Below are positions 7,575 through 16,579 of a DNA stretch of 64,000 nt, piece after piece. A model generated the notes under the pieces. The model had not been told where the DNA came from and made no database searches. It saw only the letters and a program-made list of their open reading frames with translations. A program made the position numbers and the translations under genes. Each line of letters starts with the position of its first letter. The stretch's first letter is position 1. Location of the stretch: contig JAFDVQ010000001.1 in the NCBI GenBank assembly GCA_018268915.1, positions 620,001 to 684,000 of the forward strand, read 5' to 3'. Source of the stretch: Acidobacteriota bacterium (GTDB taxonomy: Bacteria > Acidobacteriota > Terriglobia > Terriglobales > Acidobacteriaceae).

Positions 7575-10500
7575 GCTGTTCCACGGGAACGTCCACCGTA
7601 ACAGTCGTGCCCTCTCCGAGTTTCGAATTGATTGACATTGTGCCGCCGGCAAGTCGCGCACGTTCCTGCATTGAGATCATGCCCAGGCCCGAAGATCCGG
7701 CTTCCACTTCCTGATCGAAGCCGATTCCGAAGTCCAACACTTTCAGTTGAAGGCGATCTTTCTCTCCTGAGAGCACGACCTTAACGTGCGTTTTGCCCGC
7801 GTGTTTGGCGACGTTTCGCAATGCTTCTTGCGCGATCCGATATAGCGCAGTGGCCGAATGTTGTGACCAGCTTTGAGGCAGATTCTGAGTTACATAAGTC
7901 GCCGGCATGCCTTCGCGATCTCCAAACTCGCTCACCAGCGCTTTCAGCGCAGCCGAGAGGCCGAGATCGCTCAGAACTGTGGGGTGGAGGCGATGAGAGA
8001 TCTGCCGAATGTCGGTGTTGATCGACTGAATCTGGCTCCTCGCGTTCTCAACCTTAATGCGATTCTGCGTTGTTGCGTCCTCAACATGTATGTCGTGCAG
8101 TAGCATCTCGAGCAGGCTGAGGCGCTGGCTGATGTCATCGTGCAGCTCGCGGGAAACGTGCTGACGCTCTTCTTCCTGAACACTGAAGAGGTGTGCAGTG
8201 AGACCGCGCAGCTCTTCCTGTGTCCGATTGAGCTTCTTTGCTGCGACTTCGATCTCGCCTTCCAGAGCTCGTTTCTGTTTCGAGATCAACAGCTCTGCCT
8301 CCCGGCGTATCGTGATGTCTTCCATCATCAGCAGCAGAACGCGGTTTCCGTCTGTGGACAACGAACGTCCTTTGATCAGCAGGCTCTTCGGCTGTCCAAC
8401 GGTCGACTCGTGCTCAAATTCCAGCGCGGATCCCATTTGCGACTGCATCAGTTGATCCAACCTATCCGTGAGGCCGTCGAGTCCCCAAAGCAATCCAACG
8501 AGATCCGGGAAGGACCGCCCTTCAAGCTCTTTCCCAGCCAGCTGCGTGAGCTGGCGAAATGCGTTGTTGTGAGTCCGGATTGTGCAGTCCTGGTTTAGAA
8601 CAACGATTGGCACCGGCACGCTCTCTACAAGCGAACTTGCAAAATCTCTGGCATCTACAAGATGCTGTTGGCTTCGCCTCAACTGGTCGATATCGAGAAG
8701 TACAACCACGAGGCCTTCAATTTTGTTGTCTGAAGTCCGGTATGGACGAACACGCAGCAAATGCCAGCGCCCCTCACGATCTTGCACCTCCATCTCGCGG
8801 GTGCCCAGCGTCTCCAGCACATCTTGTAGTATCGGCTCTAAATCTTCGATGCTCAGGTGTAGCCGTATCTCGCTGATAGATCGTCCTACGTCCGTCGCAC
8901 GCACGCTCAATAGCTTCTGCATCGGGGGAGTAAATTGGCGAATATGCAGGTCGCTAGTGAGCATGAGGAGTGGGATGTTGACGCTATTCAGCAGGTTGGT
9001 CAGGTCGTTTCCTGTTTGTGTCAGGACGTTATTTCGTTGCTGTAATTCATCATTTACGGTCTGGAGTTCTTCATTCGCGCTCTGCAGCTCTTCTTTCGTG
9101 GTCTCAAGTTCCTCGTTTGTGCTTTGCAATTCCTCATTCGCCGACTGAATTTCTTCGTTAGCCGAAACCAGTTCCTGATTGCGGGCGTCGCGCTCTTCAA
9201 CAAGTGATTGCAGATGGAACCGTGTAGATGTCAGGTCCTGACGAAGCTGAGCAATTAACCGCTCTTTTTCGTCTGGGGCGAGCTGGATCTGGTTGAGCTG
9301 TTCATTGGTTTTGAATGCCTCCCCTTTTGCAAGTGTCTGGAAGAGGATCAGGAAGGACCGTGGCCGTGAAGATGCACTCGTGATCGGCAAGGCATCAATT
9401 TGGATCTGTTGCTCGCCGTTCTGTTCATCTACCAGCGTAGCCACTGTTGATGACGGAACGTTTTCTTGTATCGCGCGTTGCAGTGTATTGCGAACATCGG
9501 TGATCAAGCCCTCCCGCAGCACTCGCAATAAACTCCAGGTCACCGCCCCGGGAGTGATGTCCAGAAACAGCGACGTCTGTCCTCGAGACTGAAGCACGTT
9601 CATCCGGTCGTCAACAATAAGTCCTGGTGGACCAAAGCGCGCCAATACGATGCGGTCTGCGGCGCGCTGCAGTTCAAGCTCGGGCCAAACGTTGGTGTCG
9701 TTGTCCGTGAGAGACTGACGTGGAATTCCTGTAGCCTGTGTGATCGCATAGTGACGGGGTGGCTCGAAATGATACGGCAGATTGTTGCCCGTCTTCATGT
9801 AGATCTTGTGCTTGCGATCTATCGTACTGAAGACATCTCCGTAGTCACGCAATCCCTCTGACATTCCCAGCAGCATGTATCCACCAGCCTCCAGCGCGTA
9901 GTGGAAGGTAAGCATAATCTGCCGCTGCAGGGCCTGGTTGAAGTAGATCATCACGTTGCGGCAAGCCAGAATGTCGATGTGCGAGAACGGCGGATCATTA
10001 GCCAAGTTTTGCCGCGCGAAGATGCACGTATCTCGGACCCGCTTCGAAACCTGGTAGCCCCGATCGACCTTCACGAAGTAACGACGGAGCCGCTCCGGTG
10101 TTACTTCTCCCGTGATCGTCTCGGGATACACGGCGATCCGAGCCGTTTCGATTGACTCATCGCTTACATCCGTCCCAAAAATCTGGATGGGCGTATCGAG
10201 CCCATTCTGGGAAAGGAACTCAAGAACCGAAATCGCGAGCGAATACGCCTCTTCACCGGTTGAGCAGCCAGCACACCATATGCGAATGGGCTTCTCGGGC
10301 GAGCGATCCTGAACAAGCACGGGGAATACGTTGGCGCGGAGGGAGTCCCAGAACCCCGGATCGCGGAAGAATCGGGTGACATTGATCAGTACGTCTTCTT
10401 GCAGTGTCCGCAACTCATCCGTTCTTACCTGCAGGAAACGTAAGTACTGCGAAAGATGATCCATGCGAAGCAAAAGCATCCGCCTCGCAATACGTCGACG

Positions 10501-11403
10501 GATCGTCTCCGGCTTGTACTGACGGAGATCAAGGCCCGAAAGCCCTCGCAACAGCTGCAGAATCTTCTGATAAGACTGTTCATCGTCCGGCGATACGGCC
10601 CCGTCGTCGAGCGAACGCACCTCGGGTCGGCCGAATTGGTGCGCTAGACGCGCCAGCTCGATAGCGATTTCTCCCGGCGGTATGATCAGATCCACATGGT
10701 CGGCAGCAATCGAGCTTCGCGGCATTCCGCTGTGAACGGCCGAGTCGGGCGTCTGGACGAGAGCAATACCGCCTTCTCCCTTGATGGCCTTTAAGCCGAG
10801 CGCGCCATCTCCGTCGGCGCCTGAGAGAACCACCCCGATTGCATGATTCTTCTGGTCCGAAGCGAGAGAAAAGAAAAATCGATCGATCGTCTTGGGGAAG
10901 CGCTCGCGCTCAGACGGCGGCTCTACATTGAAGCGGCCCTCGCGTAGCGTCAGCGATTGATTCGGAAGGAGCACGTAAACGTGGTTCGGTTCCGGACGAA
11001 TACCATTTTCCACCGACAATACCGGCATTTTGGTCTCGCGCTCCAAGATCTCTGAGAGGAAGCTCTTCTGATCGGGCGCCATGTGCGTGACCAGTACGAA
11101 TGACATCCCCGTGTTCTGATCGAGATTCTCGAGAATTTCCCTGAACGCCTGCAATCCCCCGGCAGACGCGCCAAACCCAACGACGGGGTAGGGAAGCGCA
11201 GGAGATTGATTCTCTTCGGCGATCGCTTCAATTGCCAGTAGGGGAGATTGGCTTGGAGTTCCATCCGAATCCATGCCGTGACCGTCCGCGGCAGGGTCGT
11301 GGTTGAGCCCCGGGTCGACTCCATTTTCCTTCTCCGCAGGTGCTTCGTCTGAGCCACCCGTCTTCAGCTCAGAATCCTCGGGATTGATCGCGTCGTTATT
11401 CAT
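7567..11403 (-). CDS. CheB-CheR-PAS-histidine kinase fusion protein
   Basis: 1278 residues, no membrane segments. Order: acidic N-terminal tail (1-70); CheB methylesterase domain (about 72-260; GASAGG Ser80, THM His107, GADGDG Asp199); CheR methyltransferase (about 270-530; WCAGCSTGEEAYS for SAM binding); a long heptad coiled coil (about 690-790; repeated NEELQS-type units); two PAS domains (about 800-1040); and a HisKA_3/HATPase module (SRELHDDISQRLS H-box; GFDQ, GLGM ATP lid). Such fusions are known in several phyla and are paired with NarL regulators, as here. They are thought to signal outside classical chemotaxis; no receptor, CheA or CheW is in the window. Confidence 0.93.
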   Translation of the reverse strand: MNNDAINPEDSELKTGGSDEAPAEKENGVDPGLNHDPAADGHGMDSDGTPSQSPLLAIEAIAEENQSPALPYPVVGFGASAGGLQAFREILENLDQNTGMSFVLVTHMAPDQKSFLSEILERETKMPVLSVENGIRPEPNHVYVLLPNQSLTLREGRFNVEPPSERERFPKTIDRFFFSLASDQKNHAIGVVLSGADGDGALGLKAIKGEGGIALVQTPDSAVHSGMPRSSIAADHVDLIIPPGEIAIELARLAHQFGRPEVRSLDDGAVSPDDEQSYQKILQLLRGLSGLDLRQYKPETIRRRIARRMLLLRMDHLSQYLRFLQVRTDELRTLQEDVLINVTRFFRDPGFWDSLRANVFPVLVQDRSPEKPIRIWCAGCSTGEEAYSLAISVLEFLSQNGLDTPIQIFGTDVSDESIETARIAVYPETITGEVTPERLRRYFVKVDRGYQVSKRVRDTCIFARQNLANDPPFSHIDILACRNVMIYFNQALQRQIMLTFHYALEAGGYMLLGMSEGLRDYGDVFSTIDRKHKIYMKTGNNLPYHFEPPRHYAITQATGIPRQSLTDNDTNVWPELELQRAADRIVLARFGPPGLIVDDRMNVLQSRGQTSLFLDITPGAVTWSLLRVLREGLITDVRNTLQRAIQENVPSSTVATLVDEQNGEQQIQIDALPITSASSRPRSFLILFQTLAKGEAFKTNEQLNQIQLAPDEKERLIAQLRQDLTSTRFHLQSLVEERDARNQELVSANEEIQSANEELQSTNEELETTKEELQSANEELQTVNDELQQRNNVLTQTGNDLTNLLNSVNIPLLMLTSDLHIRQFTPPMQKLLSVRATDVGRSISEIRLHLSIEDLEPILQDVLETLGTREMEVQDREGRWHLLRVRPYRTSDNKIEGLVVVLLDIDQLRRSQQHLVDARDFASSLVESVPVPIVVLNQDCTIRTHNNAFRQLTQLAGKELEGRSFPDLVGLLWGLDGLTDRLDQLMQSQMGSALEFEHESTVGQPKSLLIKGRSLSTDGNRVLLLMMEDITIRREAELLISKQKRALEGEIEVAAKKLNRTQEELRGLTAHLFSVQEEERQHVSRELHDDISQRLSLLEMLLHDIHVEDATTQNRIKVENARSQIQSINTDIRQISHRLHPTVLSDLGLSAALKALVSEFGDREGMPATYVTQNLPQSWSQHSATALYRIAQEALRNVAKHAGKTHVKVVLSGEKDRLQLKVLDFGIGFDQEVEAGSSGLGMISMQERARLAGGTMSINSKLGEGTTVTVDVPVEQHE

Positions 11404-11508
11404 GTGCGTTCCTGTCGATTCCTAAGCATAATACTTCCGTAGATAGTGGTGCTCCTTTGTAAGCTCCGCACCATCTGTGCGCATCCAATGCCGCATCCGG
11501 AGGCACGC

Positions 11509-11805
11509 ATGTTCTCCGACAGAAACGACAAACATTCGGGACTGATGGATCAAACCAACAAGGTCGGTCTGGACTTCCTGCGCACGGACCTGGAGGCGGC
11601 GTTGACGTTCATTAAGGTTGCGCAAACAACCAGTTCTTCTGAGAGTCGTTCTCGCAACTTCGGGAAGGCACTCGAAGTTCATCGCACGGTTCTGCATTTT
11701 CTGCCAAGGCTCTTCCCGTCCCCTGAAGAGCTCAAGGAAATCGACTCGAAACTGGAGCAAATAAAACTGAAACTGGAGCAAGCCGGCTTTCCTGTAGGCA
11801 CTTAG
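11509..11805 (+). CDS. Small helical protein between the two CheB genes, unknown
   Basis: 98 residues from ATG 11509, with a strong GGAGG at 11499-11503. Predicted almost fully helical: LDFLRTDLEAALTFIKVA, then an FGKALEVHRTVL helix and a C-terminal EELKEIDSKLEQIKLKLEQ coiled-coil. It is divergent from the CheB-CheR kinase (105 bp gap) and 45 nt upstream of the CheB gene at 11851, so it may be an adaptor or regulator of that signalling block (inference only). I do not recognise the family. A frame on the other strand across 11422-12297 is a shadow. Confidence 0.65.
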   Translation: MFSDRNDKHSGLMDQTNKVGLDFLRTDLEAALTFIKVAQTTSSSESRSRNFGKALEVHRTVLHFLPRLFPSPEELKEIDSKLEQIKLKLEQAGFPVGT

Positions 11806-11850
11806 GCCGATGTTGACAGTCATCGGCCGGCATTCTGCATCCAAGCTGGG

Positions 11851-12786
11851 ATGCCAGTATGCGACATCATTGTCATCGGTGGCTCGGCAGGAGGCTTCGA
11901 TGCTATCCGCAAGCTGGTAGCCGGCTTCCCCGCCGACCTTCCTGCCACAGTCTTCGTGACCATCCACGTAACCGGCAAAAGTGACGGGATCCTTCCAGAA
12001 ATCATCACTCGTGCTGGCCCCCTTAAGGCGAATCATCCACGCGACGGAGATCCTGTCGAACAGGGACGAATCTATGTTGCTCCACCTGACCACCATCTGC
12101 TGATTCGGCAAGGCCACATCCACCTCGGACATGGTCCCCGCGAGAATCTTCAGCGTCCTTGTATCAACGCCATGTTTCGCTCCGCGGCCACTTCCTATGG
12201 TGAGCGCGTTGCAGGAGTGCTTCTCACCGGTTTGCTGGATGACGGCGCAGCTGGCCTCTGGGAGATCCAGCAGAACCACGGGACGACCATCGTGCAAGAA
12301 CCCGAAGAGGCCACCTTCCGTTCTATGCCAGACAGCGCGATATTAGGCCTCAACGTCCAATACATCGTGCGCCTGGCCGAAATGGCGCCGCTGCTGAATA
12401 GGCTCGCTATGACCAACCGGGATCAGTTGTCTCAATCCATCAACTCACCTGCCTCCTCTGAGGAAAGAACGGCACAGACTTGTCCTGAGTGTGGAGGCGT
12501 GATGACAGCCACTCGCATGGGTAAGCTGGTCGAATTCCGATGCCATGTCGGACATCGCTTCGGACTGCGCACTCTGCTGGAGCAGAAATCAAAGAACATA
12601 GAACGCCTGCTCGAAATGGCGCTCGCGCAATCAGAGGAGCTCAGCGGTGCGCTCAAAACCGCGATGGACAACCCAGATGGTGAAGACATTAAGAGCCTGC
12701 AGAAGGAACTGGACCGCCGGGAACGTGAGCAGGAGGCCCTCCGGAGTCTTTCGGCCACTCCGCACGACCCGAGGCAATCCGCTTAG
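11851..12786 (+). CDS. Stand-alone CheB-type methylesterase with zinc-ribbon tail
   Basis: 311 residues. The esterase domain (about 4-195) has the triad Ser12 (GGSAGG), His39 (TIHV) and Asp131 (LLDDGAAG). There is no receiver domain, unlike E. coli CheB. After a linker comes CPECGGVM ... CHVGHRF (about 211-240), a zinc-ribbon-like pair, then a coiled coil. This short CheB plus zinc-ribbon form recurs in soil bacteria next to CheB/CheR kinases; its substrate need not be a chemoreceptor. Same strand as the small helical gene upstream. Confidence 0.88.
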   Translation: MPVCDIIVIGGSAGGFDAIRKLVAGFPADLPATVFVTIHVTGKSDGILPEIITRAGPLKANHPRDGDPVEQGRIYVAPPDHHLLIRQGHIHLGHGPRENLQRPCINAMFRSAATSYGERVAGVLLTGLLDDGAAGLWEIQQNHGTTIVQEPEEATFRSMPDSAILGLNVQYIVRLAEMAPLLNRLAMTNRDQLSQSINSPASSEERTAQTCPECGGVMTATRMGKLVEFRCHVGHRFGLRTLLEQKSKNIERLLEMALAQSEELSGALKTAMDNPDGEDIKSLQKELDRREREQEALRSLSATPHDPRQSA

Positions 12787-12856
12787 CTAAACCACTGGGG
12801 ACGACAAGGTTCGCCGTTTGCGAGGACCGTTCGGGTACAACTGGTGTGAGCCGCTG

Positions 12857-12862
12857 TATAAT
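12857..12862 (+). promoter_or_regulatory. -10 box of the cold-shock gene
   Basis: A perfect TATAAT lies 114 bp before the cold-shock ATG. No good -35 is present at 17 bp (GGTACA). A start near 12869 would give a leader of about 107 nt, in keeping with the long structured leaders of cspA-type mRNAs. Confidence 0.5.
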
Positions 12863-12975
12863 AGAGTAGATCGAAGAATCCGATCTGGTCTTTCTTGCTT
12901 GTTCCGCTACCCCGCTACACGCAATCAATTCCAAATTGTGTTCGGCGGTACATCAATCTAAGGAACAAGATTCAA

Positions 12976-13176
12976 ATGGAACAGGGAACAGTCAAGTGGT
13001 TTAACGATGCGAAGGGATTCGGCTTCTTGAGCCGTCCCAACGGAGAAGATGTGTTTGTCCATTTCTCCGCGATTCAGTCGAATGGCTTCCGCAGCCTTCA
13101 GGAAGGCCAGGCGGTCACCTTCGACGTTGTAAAAGGCCCTAAAGGCTTTCAGGCAGAGAACGTCCGCCCCGCATAG
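12976..13176 (+). CDS. CspA-family cold-shock protein
   Basis: 66 residues, a single cold-shock domain. RNP1 is KGFGFL and RNP2 VFVHF; the start [17 protein letters not shown] is canonical. It binds single-stranded RNA/DNA and melts mRNA structure. The frame is open upstream to 12895, but only ATG 12976 gives the family's normal length. AAGGAAC lies upstream. A terminator follows at once, so it is monocistronic. Confidence 0.97.
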   Translation: MEQGTVKWFNDAKGFGFLSRPNGEDVFVHFSAIQSNGFRSLQEGQAVTFDVVKGPKGFQAENVRPA

Positions 13177-13202
13177 GCTGGACGAATCTGCATCTAAGCA
13201 GA

Positions 13203-13222
13203 GGCGGTCGTTCGCGACCGCC
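13203..13222 (+). terminator. Terminator hairpin after the cold-shock gene
   Basis: GGCGGTCG (13203-13210) and CGACCGCC (13215-13222) pair perfectly over a TTCG tetraloop, followed by TTATCTATTT. The stable UUCG loop and T-rich tail support intrinsic termination. Confidence 0.8.
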
Positions 13223-13253
13223 TTATCTATTTCCCGAACTTAGGAGTTTCCCC

Positions 13254-13535
13254 ATGAAAAGATCTGCCGTGGCACCTCGCGATAAATACTTCCTTAAGTC
13301 GCTCCATCAGGAAATTGACCTTTACGATCGCAAGCTGGCCGATCTGCGCAAGTTCGGCACATTCGAAACTCCCGAGGAACGCCAGCAGGCGGAGAACACG
13401 TTTCTGACCAAGAGGGCGTCGCTGGAAAAGACGGCTCGCGAACTTTCAGCTTCCGGCGTTGAATTTGATAAGGAAGATCTGCCTAGGTCGTTTCGAAAAG
13501 AGTTAGAACACGAGTCTCTCGAACGAGCTTCCTAG
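13254..13535 (+). CDS. Small charged helical protein, unknown
   Basis: 93 residues, highly charged and helical throughout (HQEIDLYDRKLADLRKFG, ERQQAENTFLTKRASLEK). TAGGAG lies 8-9 nt before ATG 13254. Cytosolic, no domain recognised. It follows the cold-shock terminator, so has its own transcription, and is convergent with the HD-GYP gene 13 nt away. The strong ribosome-binding site and codon use support a real gene. Confidence 0.65.
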   Translation: MKRSAVAPRDKYFLKSLHQEIDLYDRKLADLRKFGTFETPEERQQAENTFLTKRASLEKTARELSASGVEFDKEDLPRSFRKELEHESLERAS

Positions 13536-13547
13536 CCCCGCTGATCG

Positions 13548-14822
13548 CTACTTCCTGACCATGGGCGCAGCCGCTTCTGGATCGTCGGGATCGTCTTTCT
13601 TCGGCGGTGTGAGCGGGTGCTGGAGATCGAAGGTCGAAAAGCGATGATTCTGGCCGGTGATCTCTGACCGCAGCTCAAGCCATAGTTCGTTGGGAATCTT
13701 CAAGTAGACTTCCACTACTGCTGGGTCGAACTGTGTTCCCGAGCAGCGGATTATCTCTTCGCGTGCCGCGTCAAAGGTTCTGGCCTGCCGGTAGGGACGA
13801 TCGCTGGTGATGGCATCCAGCGTATCGGCGACGGCGAAGATACGCGCCCCGATTGGAATCGCAGAGGTCTTCAGCGCGCTCGGATAGCCGGTCCCGTCGT
13901 AATGCTCCTGGTGCGTAAAGACAATCTCGGCAGCCTCGGCGAGGAATGGGATCTTGCGCAGCATTTGGTATCCACGCGCGCAATGCTCACGCATGATCGC
14001 TTGCTCTTCCGGTGTGAGTTTCCCCGGCTTGCGCAGGATGTAATCGGGAATCGCCATCTTGCCGATGTCGTGCAGGAATGCGCCGCGAGCAATCACTTTG
14101 ATCTCAGCCGGCGTGATGCCCATCGCTCGCGCAAGCGCGATGGTGTAGGCAGTTACGCGTTTTGAGTGGCCTTCCGTTTCCGAGTCTTTGAGATCCAGAG
14201 CATCGCCAAGCGCCTCAAGTGTCACGTCATAGGAGTGCTCCAAGTCTTCCATCGCTTGGCGCAGCATCTCGGTCCGCGCCCGCACCACCTGCTCCAGATT
14301 TTGCTGGTAAGTCCGGCTCTCCTGCAGCGCCTGCCGGTGCTCCAGTGCTCGCTGCACAGTTGCCATCAAGTGCTCACGCTCGAAAGGCTTAAGGACGTAG
14401 TCGTAAGCGCCGCGGCGCATGGAATCGATGGCCACGCTGATATCGTGGATCGCCGTAACCATGATCACGGGCAGGCTGGGATTCTCTGCGTGAATTTGCT
14501 CCAGTAAGGCAAGTCCGTTGCCTTCCTGCATGACGATATCGGAAAGAATCAGCTCAAACGAGTCTTGCCCGATGGCATCCATCGCCTCGCGGCCGCCGGA
14601 CGCCTGCATCACCTCGTAGCCTTGACGCTCGAGGGTCGCCGCAATCATGGACCGGACATGCGCCTCATCATCTACGACCAGAATGCGGGCTGTCGTGCGC
14701 ACCTTCTTCTTTGCCGTGACGATCGCTGGCTGGGAGGCGTCTTCATGCGCCTTTGGCGTCAACGCTGTTTCCTTCCCGGCTTCCCGCCAGTGCTCAGTCC
14801 AACGGCGGCGGGGCAATCTCAT
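13548..14822 (-). CDS. Response regulator with HD-GYP domain (RpfG type)
   Basis: About 424 residues: basic N-terminal region, a receiver domain (ARILVVDDEAHVR; phosphoacceptor in ELILSDIVM; Lys in YVLKPFE), a coiled coil, then HD-GYP with HDIGKMAIPD, HQEHYDGTGYP and RIFAVADTLDAI. HD-GYP proteins hydrolyse cyclic di-GMP to pGpG or GMP. All metal-ligand motifs look intact, so it is probably active. A kinase partner is not adjacent. The start is uncertain: ATG 14822 is used; GTG 14843 adds seven residues, and neither has a clear ribosome-binding site. Confidence 0.92.
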   Translation of the reverse strand: MRLPRRRWTEHWREAGKETALTPKAHEDASQPAIVTAKKKVRTTARILVVDDEAHVRSMIAATLERQGYEVMQASGGREAMDAIGQDSFELILSDIVMQEGNGLALLEQIHAENPSLPVIMVTAIHDISVAIDSMRRGAYDYVLKPFEREHLMATVQRALEHRQALQESRTYQQNLEQVVRARTEMLRQAMEDLEHSYDVTLEALGDALDLKDSETEGHSKRVTAYTIALARAMGITPAEIKVIARGAFLHDIGKMAIPDYILRKPGKLTPEEQAIMREHCARGYQMLRKIPFLAEAAEIVFTHQEHYDGTGYPSALKTSAIPIGARIFAVADTLDAITSDRPYRQARTFDAAREEIIRCSGTQFDPAVVEVYLKIPNELWLELRSEITGQNHRFSTFDLQHPLTPPKKDDPDDPEAAAPMVRK

Positions 14823-15149
14823 TATAGGCACGAGCAATCTCACAAATAGGTGAAAACGATTCTCTTATGCTTTAGAGAGATTATCGTCTTCAGAGTAGTT
14901 TGCTTGAGAAGTTCCGGCTCACCTTCCGGCTTATTGGCTTGGAGGAACATAGCCGACATGCTGCATCGATGCGGAACAGCTTCAAGACAGGACCCTTGCA
15001 ACGTATCAAGAACTTACGCTCACCCCGGCGGTGGCGCAAGCCCTTCTTGATTAAGTACCAAAGTACTAAAGTGCTATGGTTTTTAAACTCGCTCTGCTTT
15101 GAATGCCTTGCGCAGTCCGTTCACTCCCGAAACATGATCCCGGCCGGCT
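14823..15149. other. Intergenic region with an 8-bp triple repeat, no gene seen
   Basis: About 327 bp between the HD-GYP and glmU genes, both on the minus strand. Frames in it are short and unconvincing. The one clear structure is three consecutive 8-bp direct repeats, AAGTACCA, AAGTACTA and AAGTGCTA (15053-15076), which look like an operator. Confidence 0.6.
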
Positions 15150-16577
15150 TCAGTCCTTTTTTTCGCTTCTTCGCGCACGCCGGGCTTCGACCCAGCCTTC
15201 CTTCGTGACCTGTGTCGCCCGCGCAACTGCCAGCGCCCCGGAAGGCACATCTCTGGTGATGCAGGACCCCGCCCCGATATAGGCGCCGTCCCCGACGGAT
15301 ACCGGCGCAACGAGAGTCGAATCGCTCCCAACAAAAGCTCCCTGTCCGATTCGGGTCATAAACTTGTTCACCCCATCGTAGTTGCAAGTGATCACACCGG
15401 CACCGATGTTCGTCCCGCCCCCAACCTCAGCGTCTCCGATATATGAAAGGTGGTTCGCCTTACTGCCTCTGCCAAGCTTGGCCTTTTTCATTTCCACGAA
15501 GTTGCCGACATGTGCTCCCTCGCCGATCTCGCACCCGGGCCGGAGGTGAGAAAAGGGGCCCAGACTCGCTTCATTGAGAACGTTGCTGTTCTCCAGAACG
15601 CAACCATTTTGCACCAGCACGCCGCTACCGATCGTGCAGTTTTCAATCACGCTATAGGAACGGATTCGGCAGTCCGCACCAACTTTCGTATTCCCCAGCA
15701 GTTGCACAAACGGCTCGATGACTGTGTCTGCTTCCACCTCGACGCCCGCGTCGATCACGCACGTCTCTGGTCGAAAGATGGTTACTCCCTCAGCCATCAG
15801 CCGACTCGTGATCTTCATGCGCATCTTCGCGTCCAGTTCCACGAGTTCGGCGATGGTGTTGCCGCCCTGCACCTCTTCTGCAGCCGGGGTCTGAAGCGCA
15901 ATGACTTTCTCCCCGGCCGACTTCAGGTGAGCCGCGATATCCGTCAGGTAAAACTCGCCATGCGGATTATCGGTAGAGAGCCTGCCGATGTGCGCCAGCA
16001 GCGGCTTGGTTTTGAATGCGTAGATACCGGAATTGATCTCTGCGATTCCGAGTTGTTCGGGCTTAAGCGCCTTCTGTTCAACGATCGCGTCAACCTCGGG
16101 GCGATCTTCCGATTGCCGAATCACCCTCCCATACCCAGTTGGGTTTTCCGGTACCGCTGTCAGGATGCTCATCGCCGCGCCTTGCGCCAGATGCATTGTC
16201 ATCAGGTGCTGCAGCGTCCCCGCGCTGATGAGCGGCACATCTCCTGAGAGCACTAGGATATGGTCATACTTTGCCACGGCATCGCGCGCACACTGAATCG
16301 CGTGACCTGTTCCGCGCTGCTCCTTCTGCTCGACAAACTGAACTCCCGTGCTACCTACTGCGGCACGGACCCGATCCGCCTCATGTCCGATGACGACATG
16401 GATGTCACCGCCCTCCGCTAGTTCTGACGCGGTGGTGATGACATGCCTCAGCAGCGCTTTGCCGCCGACTTCGTGCAGCACCTTGGGCCGCCTCGTTCTG
16501 AGGCGCGTGCCCTTGCCTGCCGCCATGATGAAGACAGCGAGCTTCCTATCCGGTTGGCTTTCTGCGTTCTTGCTCAC
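15150..16577 (-). CDS. glmU: Bifunctional N-acetylglucosamine-1-phosphate uridylyltransferase / glucosamine-1-phosphate acetyltransferase
   Basis: 475 residues, standard for GlmU. The N-terminal uridylyltransferase has AAGKGTRLRTRRPKVLHEVGGK (shown here in its key part), EQKEQRGTGHAI, LSGDVPLI and the EINSGIYAF region. The C-terminal left-handed beta-helix acetyltransferase has hexapeptide repeats, HLRPGCEIGEGAHVGNFVE, ANHLSYIGDAEVG and TNIGAGVITCNYDG. It makes UDP-GlcNAc for peptidoglycan and lipopolysaccharide in the cytosol. It starts 2 nt after the M16 gene ends, so glmU is the last gene of an operon with the two peptidases. Confidence 0.97.
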   Translation of the reverse strand: MSKNAESQPDRKLAVFIMAAGKGTRLRTRRPKVLHEVGGKALLRHVITTASELAEGGDIHVVIGHEADRVRAAVGSTGVQFVEQKEQRGTGHAIQCARDAVAKYDHILVLSGDVPLISAGTLQHLMTMHLAQGAAMSILTAVPENPTGYGRVIRQSEDRPEVDAIVEQKALKPEQLGIAEINSGIYAFKTKPLLAHIGRLSTDNPHGEFYLTDIAAHLKSAGEKVIALQTPAAEEVQGGNTIAELVELDAKMRMKITSRLMAEGVTIFRPETCVIDAGVEVEADTVIEPFVQLLGNTKVGADCRIRSYSVIENCTIGSGVLVQNGCVLENSNVLNEASLGPFSHLRPGCEIGEGAHVGNFVEMKKAKLGRGSKANHLSYIGDAEVGGGTNIGAGVITCNYDGVNKFMTRIGQGAFVGSDSTLVAPVSVGDGAYIGAGSCITRDVPSGALAVARATQVTKEGWVEARRARRSEKKD

Positions 16578-16579
16578 TG

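Noticed and set aside
11422..12297. 291-residue frame on the minus strand
   Set aside because: It lies antisense to a small gene with a strong ribosome-binding site and to a clear CheB gene; the translation has no domain.
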